DNA of 64,000 bases from Prochlorococcus sp. AG-355-N18 (GCA_003278535.1 QCEG01000004.1:42086-106085); one strand, 5' to 3'; counted from the stretch's first letter, positions 10,670 through 21,354 are shown. Numbers and translations are program-made. Notes: generated from the letters alone by a model not told the origin.

Positions 10670-11585
10670 TTTCTACTAATTTTTCAATAACTTCCTCTGA
10701 AACATTTTTATTGGATAAATTTTCTATTTCTCTTAAACCTGTTGGACTGGTTACATTAATCTCGCTAAGCATTCCATTTATTACATCAATACCTACAAAA
10801 AATAAACCCTCATCTTTGAAGTGTTGAGATAATTCTGAGCAGATACTTTTTTCTTTTTCTGTTAATAATGTGGGTTCAGCCTTGCCTCCCATCGCTAAAT
10901 TACTCCTAAAATCGCCTCCTTGAGGAATCCTATTTATTGATCCAATTGCTTCTCCGTTTACGATAATTATTCTTTTATCACCCTCTACGACTTCAGGAAT
11001 AAATTTTTGCATCATAACGGGTAATTCTTCTTGAGAAGTGATTAATTCAATGATTGATTTAATTCCTGGAGAATTTTTATTTATCCTTATAACACCTTGA
11101 CCACCTTTTCCTCCTAGAGGTTTTATGACTACTTCATTATTTATATTTGCAAAATTAATAAGATCTTTTACCTTACTCGCAACTATTGTAGGTGCCATTA
11201 AGTGGCTGTATCTTAAAGCACCTAGCTTTTCATTCCACGCTCTTAACGATGAGGGTTTGTTAATTACTTTTACTCCTTTTCTTTCGGCAACTTCTAAAAG
11301 ATGGGTTGCATATAAATAAGCCTCATTTACAGGAGGATCTTTTCTCATCCAAATGCAATTAAATTCGGCGAGAGGTATGCAATCATTCTCTTTGAAAGAA
11401 ATCCATGGAATTACTTCAACTTTTACGGAAGATGCCCATACTTCATCACCTCTAGCTTCCAGGTCTTGAGGAGTACAACTCCAGATTTCAATATTTTTTT
11501 TTGATGATGCTTGCATTAAAGCAGCAGTTGAATCTTTTAAGGGATTTATATTTTTAATTGGATCTATTACGAATAGAAATTTCAT
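10662..11585 (-). CDS. gshB: Glutathione synthetase
   Basis: GshB joins gamma-glutamylcysteine and glycine with ATP. The 307 aa protein is an ATP-grasp enzyme of the bacterial GshB type: [20 protein letters not shown] near residue 80, [17 protein letters not shown] near 152, and the C-terminal [15 protein letters not shown] with metal-binding residues. It lies five bases downstream of a glutaredoxin gene on the same strand, making a glutathione-use unit. gshA is not in the window. Confidence 0.95.
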   Translation of the reverse strand: MKFLFVIDPIKNINPLKDSTAALMQASSKKNIEIWSCTPQDLEARGDEVWASSVKVEVIPWISFKENDCIPLAEFNCIWMRKDPPVNEAYLYATHLLEVAERKGVKVINKPSSLRAWNEKLGALRYSHLMAPTIVASKVKDLINFANINNEVVIKPLGGKGGQGVIRINKNSPGIKSIIELITSQEELPVMMQKFIPEVVEGDKRIIIVNGEAIGSINRIPQGGDFRSNLAMGGKAEPTLLTEKEKSICSELSQHFKDEGLFFVGIDVINGMLSEINVTSPTGLREIENLSNKNVSEEVIEKLVEII

Positions 11586-11590
11586 AAGAT

Positions 11591-11845
11591 CTAGTTTAAT
11601 AATGCTTCTAATTTATTTTCATTTTCTAATGCGTAGAGATCATCGCAGCCTCCGATACCCTTATTATCTATAAATATTTGTGGTAATGTTCTTCTACCAT
11701 CAGCTCTTTCAATCATTAATGCTCTGGCATCTTCGTCGCCATCTATTTTATATTCTGTAAAATTTACATTTTTTTCCTTTAGTAGTGATTTTGCTCGAAT
11801 ACAGAATGGGCAATATTGCCAAGTATAAATTTCAACTTTGGACAT
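11591..11845 (-). CDS. grxC: Glutaredoxin (dithiol, GrxC type)
   Basis: This 84 aa protein is a small thioredoxin-fold oxidoreductase that uses glutathione. The dithiol active site is CPFC at residues 12-15. The cis-Pro segment [19 protein letters not shown] binds glutathione. It is first in a two-gene unit with gshB and divergent from prfB, whose true start lies about 75 bp away. Confidence 0.92.
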   Translation of the reverse strand: MSKVEIYTWQYCPFCIRAKSLLKEKNVNFTEYKIDGDEDARALMIERADGRRTLPQIFIDNKGIGGCDDLYALENENKLEALLN

Positions 11846-11921
11846 TTTTTTAAAATAATACTTAGTTTATACTATTAAACAAAAGTGCTTGTTAGATTAT
11901 AAATAACGATTAAATTCTATT

Positions 11922-13044
11922 TTGATAGATATTACAGATTTCAAAAAAGATCTTTCGGAACTAACAGAGCGCCTGGGTAATGCTCAGGATTGTCTTTGAC
12001 GTTCCAAGATTAAAAGCGAAAAGGAAAGAGTTAGAGCAAATTTCTGCTCAGCCTGAATTTTGGGATAATCAAAAAGAAGCTAAAAAGCAAATGTTAATCC
12101 TTGATGATGTCAAAGCACAACTCGAATTGTTAGATAAATGGAAAACTTTTATTTCTGATGCTAATGCCTCTCTTGAGCTTTATTCTCTAGAACCCGAAGA
12201 GGAAATGATTTTAGAATCGCAGCTGGGATTAAAGAAATTAAGAGAGAATTTGGATAAATGGGAATTTGAAAGATTGTTATGTGGTGAATACGATAAGGAA
12301 GGAGCAGTAGTTTCTATTAACGCAGGTGCGGGTGGAACAGATGCGCAGGATTGGGTAGAGATATTATTAAGAATGTACTCTAGATGGGCCGATAATAATC
12401 AAATGAGTCTTGTCATTAATGAATTATCTCAAGGAGAAGAAGCAGGTATTAAAAGTGTAACGTTCGAAATTGATGGAAAATATGCATATGGCTATCTGCA
12501 ACATGAAAAAGGAACTCATAGATTAGTAAGAATTTCTCCTTTTAATGCCAATGGCAAAAGACAAACCAGCTTTGCTGGGGTAGAGGTTATGCCAAAATTA
12601 GATGATAATATTTCACTTGATATACCTGAAAAAGATTTAGAAATTACAACTAGTAGATCCGGTGGAGCTGGAGGACAAAATGTTAATAAAGTAGAAACAG
12701 CAGTGAGAATTGTTCATTTGCCTTCAGGGATTTCAGTAAGATGTACTCAAGAAAGATCTCAATTACAAAATAAAGAAAAAGCTATGTTACTTTTAAAGTC
12801 TAAACTATTAGTGATTGCTAAAGAACAACGAGCTGCTGAAGTCGCTGATATTAAAGGTGATATTGTGGAAGCTGCATGGGGCAATCAAATAAGAAATTAT
12901 GTTTTCCATCCCTATCAAATGGTAAAAGATCTTAGGACTATGCAGGAGACTAACGAGTTAGATAGTGTTTTAGATGGTGGACTTGACCCATTTATTCATG
13001 AATTATTACGTATGAATATTTCTTCGAATGAATCTATTGAATAA
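11922..13044 (+). CDS. prfB: Peptide chain release factor 2, expressed by a programmed +1 frameshift
   Basis: RF2 terminates translation at UGA and UAA. The long frame from 11980 lacks the conserved N-terminus. In the preceding frame a TTG at 11922 opens 25 codons (encoding [20 protein letters not shown] near the end) that stop at TGA 11997-11999 within CTTTGAC. Skipping one T there continues into [14 protein letters not shown], reconstructing the family N-terminus. The C-terminal region carries the peptidyl-hydrolysis motif ([17 protein letters not shown]) near codon 230. The stop-codon-recognition segment contains the SPF of RF2. The TTG is the only plausible initiator after the in-frame TAA at 11904, so the exact start is inferred. 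Confidence 0.93.
11986..12000 (+). promoter_or_regulatory. prfB +1 frameshift site
   Basis: The slippery stop CTT TGA C (11994-12000) is preceded by AGGA at 11986-11989, a short Shine-Dalgarno-like element about four to five bases upstream, as in the classical prfB autoregulatory site. Low RF2 makes the ribosome pause at UGA and shift +1 to read GAC. The stimulator is shorter than the AGGGGG of Escherichia coli. Confidence 0.9.
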
Positions 13045-13047
13045 CTA

Positions 13048-13230
13048 ATGAAAAATAAAAACGAAATTTTAGAAAAAAAAGTTTCTCCTCCAAGCTTTAT
13101 AAAGCTTGCTATGAGAAATATGGTAAGGAAAGGCTCAAAAAGTATTTCTCATTTTTCAATAACCTTTCTAGTTTTAATTGGGATATTAATACTTGTGGCC
13201 ACAATAGGTAAGCCCAATATTCCAGTTTAA
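13048..13230 (+). CDS. Small membrane protein, DUF3285-like
   Basis: This 60 aa protein has a polar N-terminus (MKNKNEILEKKVSPPSFIKL), a basic RNMVRKGSKS segment and one C-terminal membrane helix (about 38-55, rich in I, L and V). It resembles the cyanobacterial DUF3285 family, which has no assigned function. It starts three bases after prfB and ends six bases before ybeY, so it is probably co-translated with both. Family assignment is from memory of the pattern; the gene itself is well supported by its packing. Confidence 0.75.
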   Translation: MKNKNEILEKKVSPPSFIKLAMRNMVRKGSKSISHFSITFLVLIGILILVATIGKPNIPV

Positions 13231-13236
13231 GAATGT

Positions 13237-13776
13237 ATGAAAGAAAAAATTATTTCTGAAATAAATTTAGATTTGGTTTTTCAATGTAATGATTTCTCTC
13301 AATTTTCAAATAAGTTAAAAGATACTAAAACTCATCTTATTTTTGAATCTATTTTTTGGGAGAAAGTTTTTTTATCTTGGATAAATACTATATTAAAAAA
13401 AGAGGATTATGAATTACCAAATTATATTTTTGAAAAAAAATCTTTTTCATTAGGCTTACAGATAATATCTAATCAAGAAATTGCTTCTTTGAATAAGAAA
13501 TGGATGCAAAAAAATGGTCCAACTGATGTTCTATCTTTTCCAATTATTTCTGATGAATCTCTAAAGAATTTAGATCATATAGAGTTGGGAGATATTTTTA
13601 TATCATTAGAGATGGCACTTGAGCAATCTTATGAATATAAACATTCAATCTATAGAGAGATGATCTGGTTGGCTAGTCATGGATTTTTACATCTTTTGGG
13701 ATGGGAACATAATAATGAGCATGATTTAGAAAATATGTTAAATTTCCAAGAATATTTAATTACTAGATTAGATTAA
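13237..13776 (+). CDS. ybeY: Endoribonuclease YbeY
   Basis: YbeY is a zinc-dependent RNase in 16S rRNA maturation and ribosome quality control. The 179 aa protein has GPTDVLSFP near residue 90 and the zinc motif [11 protein letters not shown] near 148, with three histidines in the usual H-x3-H-x5-H spacing. An N-terminal extension of about 35 residues is longer than in enterobacteria, as in other cyanobacteria. It sits between the DUF3285 gene and dgkA in a tight operon. Confidence 0.93.
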   Translation: MKEKIISEINLDLVFQCNDFSQFSNKLKDTKTHLIFESIFWEKVFLSWINTILKKEDYELPNYIFEKKSFSLGLQIISNQEIASLNKKWMQKNGPTDVLSFPIISDESLKNLDHIELGDIFISLEMALEQSYEYKHSIYREMIWLASHGFLHLLGWEHNNEHDLENMLNFQEYLITRLD

Positions 13777-13782
13777 AAATAA

Positions 13783-14193
13783 ATGGAAAAAAAAATAAAC
13801 TATTTAGAAAATAGAAAAGAATCATACAAAACTTCTAGTAATGTATTTATAAGTTTTAAGTATGCTTTCAGTGGTATTAGTTATGTTTTACAAACTTCAA
13901 GAAATTTTAAAATTCAATTAATTTTTGCAGTTACAAGTTTAATAATTGGTTTTTTACTAAAAATTAGTCTAAGTAATTATGTTATTTTGATTGCAACAAT
14001 AATGTCTGTTTTAATATTAGAAATATTGAACACATCTATTGAATCAATCGTTGATTTAGTAGTGAAAAAAGAATTTAGTATTTTGGCTAAAATTTCAAAA
14101 GATACTTCTGCAGGAGCAGTATTATTAGCTTCCATTAATTCTGTTATTATTGCTGTATATATCTTTGTTCCTAAAATAAAGTTGTTATTTTAA
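13783..14193 (+). CDS. dgkA: Diacylglycerol/undecaprenol kinase (DgkA family)
   Basis: The 136 aa integral membrane lipid kinase has three predicted helices and the family signature EILNTSIESIVDLV near residue 88, which supplies the Mg-ATP and catalytic residues. An N-terminal soluble stretch of about 25 residues precedes FKYAFSGISYVL. In many bacteria outside the enterics this family phosphorylates undecaprenol, so substrate is open. It follows ybeY by six bases; the ybeY-dgkA pair is common among bacteria. Confidence 0.9.
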   Translation: MEKKINYLENRKESYKTSSNVFISFKYAFSGISYVLQTSRNFKIQLIFAVTSLIIGFLLKISLSNYVILIATIMSVLILEILNTSIESIVDLVVKKEFSILAKISKDTSAGAVLLASINSVIIAVYIFVPKIKLLF

Positions 14194-14205
14194 ATCCATA
14201 TAAAT

Positions 14206-14802
14206 ATGTTTCTTGTTATTGATAATTACGATAGTTTTACTTATAACCTTGTTCAATATTTAGGAGAACTTTCAGTTGAGCATGAAATAACTAAACAATT
14301 AATAGTTAAAAGAAATGATGAAATTACTTTAGAAGAAATTATCAAACTAAATCCTGGTGGAATTCTCTTATCTCCAGGTCCAGGTAATCCAGATCAATCT
14401 GGAATTTGTCTGCCAATTCTAAAAAAATTATCTAAAAATATTCCGACCTTGGGAGTTTGTTTAGGTCATCAAGCTTTGGCCCAAGCTTTTGGAGGTAAGG
14501 TTATAGTTGGGAAAGAACTTATGCATGGTAAGACATCCAAAATATTTCATAATCAAAAAGGATTGTTTAAAGATATCGAGACTCCATTTGTGGCTACTAG
14601 ATACCATAGTCTTATAGTTGATTCAAGTTCCTTACCATCTTGTTTCGACATAACTGCGACTTTAGAAGACTCAACAATTATGGCTATCTCTCATAAAGAA
14701 TATAAACATTTACATGGGGTACAGTTCCATCCTGAAAGTGTGTTGACGCAATTTGGTCATAAATTAATTAGTAATTTTCTAAAAATGGCTGAACAAAAGT
14801 AA
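14206..14802 (+). CDS. Anthranilate/aminodeoxychorismate synthase glutamine amidotransferase subunit
   Basis: This class I glutamine amidotransferase releases ammonia for chorismate amination. The 198 aa protein has IDNYDSFTYNLVQYLGE at the N-terminus, oxyanion motif LSPGPGNPDQSG, nucleophile Cys in GVCLGHQALAQAFGG, and His/Glu of the triad in HGVQFHPESVLT. It could be TrpG, PabA or shared by both partners; neither large subunit is in the window. It is twelve bases after dgkA. Confidence 0.92.
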   Translation: MFLVIDNYDSFTYNLVQYLGELSVEHEITKQLIVKRNDEITLEEIIKLNPGGILLSPGPGNPDQSGICLPILKKLSKNIPTLGVCLGHQALAQAFGGKVIVGKELMHGKTSKIFHNQKGLFKDIETPFVATRYHSLIVDSSSLPSCFDITATLEDSTIMAISHKEYKHLHGVQFHPESVLTQFGHKLISNFLKMAEQK

Positions 14803-14821
14803 AATAAAAAAAAATAATATT

Positions 14822-15547
14822 ATGATTTCTCAAATTAAAAACTTTTTATTTTTGATATTAGTGAGCTCTTTTTTACCTACCTCATTATTGGCAAGGAACT
14901 TAGGAATAAAAAGTTTGGGACATAGTAGTTTTTTAATTACTAGTGCAGATAAATCTATTCTTATAAATCCCTTTAAAGCAATAGGTTGTGCAAGTAATCT
15001 AAAGGAGCCAAAAGAAGTCAACGTAGATTTTATTTTGGCTAGTTCTAGGCTTCCAGATGAAGGATATAACCCTAATGATCAATTAATGTTCGTTGAGCCA
15101 GGAATCTATCAATTTGAGGATATTTTATTAAATGGAATTTCTGTACCACATGACAGAGTAGATGGAAGAAGATTTGGGATGGCAACTGTTTGGAGTTGGG
15201 AGCAGAATGATCTTAAAATTGTTCATATGGGAGGAGCTGCTGGTGATATTGATATAAACAGTCAAATTATTTTGTCTGGTCCAGATATATTGTTTATTTC
15301 AATTGGAGGAGGAATAAAATCTTACAATGGTAAAGAAGCCTCAAAAATAGTTAAGCTTCTAAAACCTAATGTAGTTATTCCTGTTCACTTTGAACACGGC
15401 AAAAAAATTAATAAAGAATGTGATTTCTCAAATGCTGATTTATTTATCGAAAATATGAAAGATTTTAAAGTAAAATATGTTGGAAAAGATTTTCAAATAA
15501 AACCTAAAAGAATCGATCAAAATACAATTTATATTTTCAGTAATTAA
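14822..15547 (+). CDS. Exported metallo-beta-lactamase-fold protein lacking the HxHxDH motif
   Basis: The 241 aa protein starts with a signal-peptide-like segment (about 1-24, hydrophobic FLFLILVSSFLPTSLLA). It follows an UlaG-like metallo-beta-lactamase fold: LGHSSFLIT, ILINPF, then VDFILASSRLPDEGY where the HxHxDH zinc motif should be, VPHDR near 109, VHMGGAAGDID near 135 and VVIPVHFEHG near 184. Several peripheral histidines remain but the main metal cluster is gone, so hydrolase activity is doubtful. The 3' end overlaps hisC by four bases. Function unknown. Confidence 0.75.
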   Translation: MISQIKNFLFLILVSSFLPTSLLARNLGIKSLGHSSFLITSADKSILINPFKAIGCASNLKEPKEVNVDFILASSRLPDEGYNPNDQLMFVEPGIYQFEDILLNGISVPHDRVDGRRFGMATVWSWEQNDLKIVHMGGAAGDIDINSQIILSGPDILFISIGGGIKSYNGKEASKIVKLLKPNVVIPVHFEHGKKINKECDFSNADLFIENMKDFKVKYVGKDFQIKPKRIDQNTIYIFSN

Positions 15548-16653
15548 TTTTTTAAATCTAATATCTTGTAATTGTCCCAGAAAAAAATCATTTGTTCTTT
15601 AGTTCCAATACTAACCCTTATAGAATTACTGATATCTTTTTTGTTTTCCATACTTCTAATAAGAATACCTTTTTCTCTCATCTGTTGTATTAAGATTTTA
15701 GGATCTTTTTTTGGCCAAATTAAGAAATAATTACCTCCACTAAAGTGAGTTCTGATTTTTGTTGATTTAAATTTATTTAAAATCCATTCCCTCGCCTTTT
15801 TTACTTCTAAAACATAATTATCAATATATGATTTGTCTTTAAGTGCTGCTAATGCAGCTGTTATAGCAAAGCTGTTTACATCATATGGTCCTGTAACTTT
15901 ATTAATGTACTGAATTAAACTTTTATTACCAAAAGTAAAACCTATTCTTAAACCAGCTAGACCTGCAGTTTTTGAAAGAGATTGGATTATTAGTATATTT
16001 TTATTCTTTTCAAAATCTATCGATTCAAGAAGACTATCTCCATTAAATTTTTCATATAGTTCATCAACAACTATTAATGAATCTTTATTGATATTGGCTA
16101 AATTAATTATTTCATGAGAGCTTAGAACAGTTCCTGTTGGATTATTTGGATTGCAAATAAATATTAACTTTGGATTATGCTTTATTATTTTTTTCCTAAA
16201 TTCTTCGATGGGGAATAGAAAATTTTCTCCAATGTAAGAACAACTTATTTTTTTCATTCCTCGGATTTCTGCACAAGGAGAATAGTAACCAAAAGTTGGA
16301 TTTGTGGTTAGAAATATTTGATCTTTTTCTCCAAAGCAATTGAAAATTGCATTTATTGCTGCATCTGCTCCATTGAAAATTCCGATTTCATCATTACCAA
16401 ATTTTCTTGAATCAAGATATTTATCACATAAAAATTTTTTTAAAAAATTATATTCTGGATAAATTGAAATCTCATCTAATTTTATCGCTTGTAATGCCTC
16501 TATAACCTTAGGACTTGGACCGAAAGTATTTTCATTAAAGTCTAAGCGGAGTAAATTTCTTCTATTTTCTAAAGGTGCAGAGTAAGACTGCATATTTATT
16601 ATTTCTTCTCTTGGTTTTGGGAAAAGATTATTTAATGGATCAAAATCATTCAT
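15544..16653 (-). CDS. hisC: Histidinol-phosphate aminotransferase
   Basis: HisC transaminates imidazole acetol phosphate in histidine synthesis. The 369 aa fold-type I PLP enzyme shows LDFNENTFGPSPKV near residue 38, CNPNNPTGTVLS near 166, and the PLP Lys in QSLSKTAGLAGLRIGF near 228. The start codon overlaps the argS stop as TAATG, so the two are probably translationally coupled. A second aminotransferase at 30392-31513 fits cobalamin synthesis better, leaving this one as HisC. Confidence 0.88.
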   Translation of the reverse strand: MNDFDPLNNLFPKPREEIINMQSYSAPLENRRNLLRLDFNENTFGPSPKVIEALQAIKLDEISIYPEYNFLKKFLCDKYLDSRKFGNDEIGIFNGADAAINAIFNCFGEKDQIFLTTNPTFGYYSPCAEIRGMKKISCSYIGENFLFPIEEFRKKIIKHNPKLIFICNPNNPTGTVLSSHEIINLANINKDSLIVVDELYEKFNGDSLLESIDFEKNKNILIIQSLSKTAGLAGLRIGFTFGNKSLIQYINKVTGPYDVNSFAITAALAALKDKSYIDNYVLEVKKAREWILNKFKSTKIRTHFSGGNYFLIWPKKDPKILIQQMREKGILIRSMENKKDISNSIRVSIGTKEQMIFFWDNYKILDLKN

Positions 16654-18467
16654 TACATTCTTTCTAAAGTTTCAATTCCTAAAAGCTCTAAGCTTAATTT
16701 TAGTGTTTTTGCAGTTAGGTCACATAAATTAAGCCTAGAAATTTTTATATTTTTTTCTTCTTTGAGGATTGGAACTTGATCATAGAATCTATTAAAAGTC
16801 TGACATAGCTCGAACAGATAATTGCATAATCTATTTGGCATTAAGTCTTTTTCAATAGAAATTATGACTTCATCGAACTTAAGTAATTTTCTGATAAGTT
16901 TCCACTCAGATTTATGTTCATAATTTACGTACTGAAAATCTTTAGAGTCATAAACAAAATTATTTTTTCTTTTAATTCCTAAAATTCTTACAAGTGTATA
17001 TAACAAATAAGGAGCAGTATTACCATTTAGGGAAAGCATTTTATCAAAACTAAATTGATAATTGGTAATCCTATTTTGACTTAAATCTGCATACTTAACA
17101 GCTCCTAATCCAATAATTCTTGAAGTATTTGCTATAAACTCTTCGGTCTCATAACGATCTTCATCTTCTAATCTTTTCAATAAATCTTCTTTTGCTCTTC
17201 TAACTGCTTCATTTAATAAATCTTTTAGGCGTATTGTTTCACCTTCTCTTGTCTTTAGTTTTTTGCCATCAATTCCTTGAACTAACCCAAAAGGGACATG
17301 GTCTACTTGACAATTTTCTGGGATCCATTTTGCTTTTTTTGCAACTTGAAAAACTCCAGCAAAATGATTTGCTTGCCCATGATCAGTTACATAAATAATT
17401 CTTGAAGCATCATCGCCATTAGGAGGTTTATTGAATCTGTATCTTATAGCAGCAAGATCTGTAGTGGCATAATTAAAACCCCCATCTTTTTTTTGAATAA
17501 TTAGCGGTAAAGGTTTGCCTTCTTTATTGGTCATCCCATCTAAAAATACACATTTTGCTCCTTGATCTTCTACTAATATTTTTTCTAAATTCAAATCATC
17601 AATAACTGATTTTAAGAAGGGATTATAAAAAGATTCACCTCTTTCTTCTATTTTTATTTTTAAATTTTTATAGATTTCATCAAATTCTTTCCTTGATTGA
17701 TCACATAATAATTTCCAAGCTTTAATCGATTTAATATCTCCACTTTGTAACTTAACTACTTCCTCTCTAGATCTTTTTTGGAATTCAGATTCGTTATCAA
17801 ATCTTTTTTTTGAGTCTTTATAAAATTCAACTAAATCACTTATTTTGATCTTTCCTATTTCTTCTAGATCATTTGAATATAAATCTTTGAGCTGAGTAAT
17901 AAGCATGCCAAATTGTGTTCCCCAATCACCAACATGATTGAGTCTTAATACTTCATAACCTCTTAACTCGAAAATTCTAGATATTGAGTCACCTATTATT
18001 GTTGATCTTAAATGCCCTACATGCATTTCTTTAGCAATATTAGGGCTAGAAAAATCTACAATAACTTTATTGGACAAACCACTATCTAAATCTTTTCTAA
18101 TTAGAGGTATGCCAGCCCTATTGCATTGAATATTTGACTTAATTTCATTTATTAGAACCTCATCTTTTAATTTTATATTTATAAATCCAGGTCCAGCTAT
18201 TTCTAGACTCTTACATAATTTTGATATGCTTTTATTTTTATTTAAAAGGTTAATAAAATCATTAGAAATATCCTTTGGGTTCTTTTTATATATTTTAGAT
18301 AAACTTAAACAAACATTACATTGATAATCACCAAATTCCTCTTTTGATGATTGTGTAATTAAATTTTTTCGAAGAATTTCGAATTCTCCTTTTTTATCAT
18401 TTTTCTCAAGACTATCTAAAAGAGATTTTTCAAATTGTTTTGTTAATTCTTTAAAAATGATTAGCAT
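16653..18467 (-). CDS. argS: Arginyl-tRNA synthetase
   Basis: ArgS charges tRNA-Arg. The 604 aa class I synthetase has the HIGH equivalent in [20 protein letters not shown] near residue 134, the degenerate KMSKS region around [16 protein letters not shown] near 385, and the DALR anticodon-binding domain at the C-terminus ([11 protein letters not shown]). It is 27 bases downstream of nadC and overlaps hisC by one base. Length and motifs are normal. Confidence 0.96.
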   Translation of the reverse strand: MLIIFKELTKQFEKSLLDSLEKNDKKGEFEILRKNLITQSSKEEFGDYQCNVCLSLSKIYKKNPKDISNDFINLLNKNKSISKLCKSLEIAGPGFINIKLKDEVLINEIKSNIQCNRAGIPLIRKDLDSGLSNKVIVDFSSPNIAKEMHVGHLRSTIIGDSISRIFELRGYEVLRLNHVGDWGTQFGMLITQLKDLYSNDLEEIGKIKISDLVEFYKDSKKRFDNESEFQKRSREEVVKLQSGDIKSIKAWKLLCDQSRKEFDEIYKNLKIKIEERGESFYNPFLKSVIDDLNLEKILVEDQGAKCVFLDGMTNKEGKPLPLIIQKKDGGFNYATTDLAAIRYRFNKPPNGDDASRIIYVTDHGQANHFAGVFQVAKKAKWIPENCQVDHVPFGLVQGIDGKKLKTREGETIRLKDLLNEAVRRAKEDLLKRLEDEDRYETEEFIANTSRIIGLGAVKYADLSQNRITNYQFSFDKMLSLNGNTAPYLLYTLVRILGIKRKNNFVYDSKDFQYVNYEHKSEWKLIRKLLKFDEVIISIEKDLMPNRLCNYLFELCQTFNRFYDQVPILKEEKNIKISRLNLCDLTAKTLKLSLELLGIETLERM

Positions 18468-18494
18468 TAATTATTCAATTATTTATCTATATAA

Positions 18495-19361
18495 TTAATT
18501 AATATAACGCATACTCAAATCAATCCAATTACTTTTGGTGATTGAAGAACTTGTTGAAATCAAATCAATACCTTTTATTAGATATTTACTAATTTCTTCA
18601 GGGTTAATTCCAGAAACTTCTATTATCAAATTTTTATTTACTTCTTTTTTTGAGCTATTCATTGATAAATCTCTTAATTCTTGAACGTTTTTTTTGATTA
18701 TTTCAGGGCTAAGTTCATCCAATAAGACACTATCTGCTCCTGCTAATACTGCTTCTTTTGCCTGTTCGATATTCTCAGCTTCAATTATGATATGAGTTGT
18801 AAAAGGCGAATTTAGTCGAATTTTTTTTACTGCATTATTAAGATTATCTGTCCATGCAATGTGATTTTCTTTTATCATAGCTGCATCGTATAATCCCATT
18901 CTATGATTGACTCCACCTCCGCATTTGAATGCATATTTTTCAAATATTCTTAAGCCAGGAGTCGTTTTCCTAGTATCTGCTAATTTTATATTTGTACCTT
19001 CTAACTTATTTACAAGATTCTTTGTGTATGTTGATATTCCAGATAAATGCATTGCTATATTTAAGCTTATTCTTTCACTAGCTAGCAAATTTTTTGAAGG
19101 CCCATATATTTCTAAGAGTTTTTGATCTTTAACAAATTGATCTCCATCAGAGATATTAAATTTTGGAATGATTTTTAAATCAATTTTTCTAAAAATTTCT
19201 TTTATAATTTCAACCCCGCAGAATATACCCTCTTCTTTTGCAATCCAATATGCATTACCATTCTCTTCTGTAATAGAGGAACTTGTAAGATCTCCCCTAC
19301 CTATATCTTCATCGATCCAAATATCAATGATTTTACTTATTATTGGAGTATTTAAATCCAC
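18495..19361 (-). CDS. nadC: Nicotinate-nucleotide pyrophosphorylase (quinolinate phosphoribosyltransferase)
   Basis: NadC converts quinolinate and PRPP to nicotinate mononucleotide in NAD synthesis. The 288 aa protein has EDIGRGDLTS near the N-terminus, ADTRKTTPGLRIFEKYAFKC near 132, MIKENHIAW near 165 and IEAENIEQAKEA near 195. It leads the nadC-argS-hisC run on this strand and is separated from mnmE by about 80 bp with no evident RNA gene. Confidence 0.95.
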   Translation of the reverse strand: MDLNTPIISKIIDIWIDEDIGRGDLTSSSITEENGNAYWIAKEEGIFCGVEIIKEIFRKIDLKIIPKFNISDGDQFVKDQKLLEIYGPSKNLLASERISLNIAMHLSGISTYTKNLVNKLEGTNIKLADTRKTTPGLRIFEKYAFKCGGGVNHRMGLYDAAMIKENHIAWTDNLNNAVKKIRLNSPFTTHIIIEAENIEQAKEAVLAGADSVLLDELSPEIIKKNVQELRDLSMNSSKKEVNKNLIIEVSGINPEEISKYLIKGIDLISTSSSITKSNWIDLSMRYIN

Positions 19362-19443
19362 TAAACTAAGAAATAATTAATTAATAAAAATTAAACTGAA
19401 GTTAGAGAATCAACTATATATCACTATGTAATTTAACTCAAAT

Positions 19444-20826
19444 TTATTTACCAATACAAAACTTAGAAAAAATATTATCTAGAAGTTCCTCTGTTAATTC
19501 TTGACCAGTTATTTTAGATAAGTTTTGAATTCCATCTCTCAGCTCAATTGATAACAAATCAAATGGCAATTTATTTTCAATTATTTGATCAGTATCATTT
19601 AAATTAGATAAGCAAGCAGACAAATTTGTTAGATGTCTTTCGTTTAAAAATATATTGATATTTTCTACTTGTTTTAATCCGCATTTTTTTATAATTGTGT
19701 CTATTAATAATCTTTCACCATCATTATTCTTAATACTCATAAGAATTGTGTTTTTTAACTCATTTGAATTAATATTTTTGCAATCAATTAAATCTTTTTT
19801 ATTGCCCAAAATAGTAATTAATTTTTCTTTGGGAATTTCTTGTATTATTTTTTTGTCTTCTTCATTAAATCCTTCTTCAAGACTATAAATATAAATTATA
19901 AAATCTGACTCTTTTATTTTCCCAAAACTTTTTTTAATTCCAATACTTTCAATTTGTTCATGAGTTTCTCTTATGCCAGCAGTATCAATTATTTTCATTG
20001 GAATATCATTAATAGTTAAATTAACTTCAATTACATCTCTAGTTGTTCCAGGAATATTAGTTACGATTGCTTTCTCTTTTTTTGCAAGCAAATTTAATAA
20101 AGAGCTTTTGCCAACATTTGTTTTACCTATAAGCGCAATGGATATTCCATTGTGAATATATGAATTTCTTTTTGCATTTTCTATAAGTAATTCTATTTTT
20201 TCTTTGACTATTTTAATGTTTTTTAGATATTTGGTGTAATCAAAATCTGTGAAGTCTTCTTCAAAATCAACTCTCGCTTCTATTTCGCAAAGTTGATTTA
20301 TAAGGTCATTTTTAATATCATCAATTTTTTTCTTTATTTCTCCTTGAACCCCGCTAAAGGCTAACTCTGCTGATCTGATATTGCTTGCATTAATTAATTG
20401 ATTAATCGACTCGGCTTGAGTAAGGTCTATTTTCCCATTCAGAAAAGCTCTTTGACTAAATTCTCCTGGGTTTGCAAGTCTAACTCTAGAATTACTAGAT
20501 AATAATATCTTTAAAACTTTATTTACTATGATAATTCCGCCATGGCAATGAAGTTCAACTACATCCTCTCCTGTGAAGCTATTTGGGGATTTCATCACTA
20601 AAATTAAAACCTCATCTATAAATTTATTTTGTTTATTTTCCTGAATAAAACCACGAAAAACTCTATGTGATTCCCATGCATATTTAGATTTAGTTTGAAC
20701 AATCTTTTTGCAAGAATTTATTGCATCTTTCCCTGATACTCTTATTATCGCAACTCCTCCCTTCCCAATACTTATAGCTGAAGCAATTGCGGCTATCGTA
20801 TCTTCTGTAGTAACTATCGAATCCAT
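19444..20826 (-). CDS. mnmE: tRNA modification GTPase MnmE
   Basis: MnmE works with MnmG to install the cmnm5 group at U34 of certain tRNAs. The 460 aa protein has the N-terminal folate-binding domain ([20 protein letters not shown] near 122), helical domain, G domain (P-loop [14 protein letters not shown] near 231, G2 TTRDV, G3 DTAG, G4 NKKD) and the C-terminal CIGK cysteine motif. It is divergent from the DUF2062 gene. Confidence 0.96.
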   Translation of the reverse strand: MDSIVTTEDTIAAIASAISIGKGGVAIIRVSGKDAINSCKKIVQTKSKYAWESHRVFRGFIQENKQNKFIDEVLILVMKSPNSFTGEDVVELHCHGGIIIVNKVLKILLSSNSRVRLANPGEFSQRAFLNGKIDLTQAESINQLINASNIRSAELAFSGVQGEIKKKIDDIKNDLINQLCEIEARVDFEEDFTDFDYTKYLKNIKIVKEKIELLIENAKRNSYIHNGISIALIGKTNVGKSSLLNLLAKKEKAIVTNIPGTTRDVIEVNLTINDIPMKIIDTAGIRETHEQIESIGIKKSFGKIKESDFIIYIYSLEEGFNEEDKKIIQEIPKEKLITILGNKKDLIDCKNINSNELKNTILMSIKNNDGERLLIDTIIKKCGLKQVENINIFLNERHLTNLSACLSNLNDTDQIIENKLPFDLLSIELRDGIQNLSKITGQELTEELLDNIFSKFCIGK

Positions 20827-20892
20827 CTCTCGCTTTGTTATGGATAATTAAGTAAGATTATCAAGAATTTAATTTTGAAATTTTCTTTCTGA

Positions 20893-21336
20893 ATGAGATT
20901 TAAAAGAGATATTACCTATAAGAAAATTCTATCATTATTTAGGAGTCAGAATGGAAGTCCTTTCTTTAATGCTAAAGGTTTAGCTATAGGGGTATTTAGT
21001 GGTTGCTTTCCATTTTTTGGTTTTCAGACTTTAATGGGAGTATTTTTTGCGAAAATAGCTAAGGGAAATATTGTTCTAGCTGCAATTGGTACCTGGATCA
21101 GCAACCCTTTTACTTATATTCCACTTTATTATTTTAACTATAAAGTTGGTTCGATTTTTTTAAATAATCCTTCTAATAAAATTCTTGAAAAAAGTTTAGT
21201 TATTGATGACTTATGGAAACAAGGTAGAATTTTTTCCTTAAAATTACTCTTGGGTTCATCTTGTGTAGGTATTTTATTAGCTTTGATTTGCGGCAGTATT
21301 GTTTTCTTTATCTACAAGATAAAAAGTAAAAGATAG
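20893..21336 (+). CDS. DUF2062 membrane protein
   Basis: The 147 aa protein has the DUF2062 pattern: NAKGLAIGVFSGCFPFFGFQ near residue 25, GTWISNPFTYIPLYYFNY near 88, and a C-terminal membrane helix (about 118-140). The function of the family is unknown; it is predicted to be a two- or three-helix membrane protein. It lies between divergent mnmE and convergent relA/spoT. Confidence 0.82.
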   Translation: MRFKRDITYKKILSLFRSQNGSPFFNAKGLAIGVFSGCFPFFGFQTLMGVFFAKIAKGNIVLAAIGTWISNPFTYIPLYYFNYKVGSIFLNNPSNKILEKSLVIDDLWKQGRIFSLKLLLGSSCVGILLALICGSIVFFIYKIKSKR

Positions 21337-21354
21337 ATTGATCTGATTTTAAAA

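Noticed and set aside
11980..13044. prfB as a plain ORF from ATG 11980
   Set aside because: The conserved N-terminal residues lie in the preceding frame, joined at CTTTGAC.
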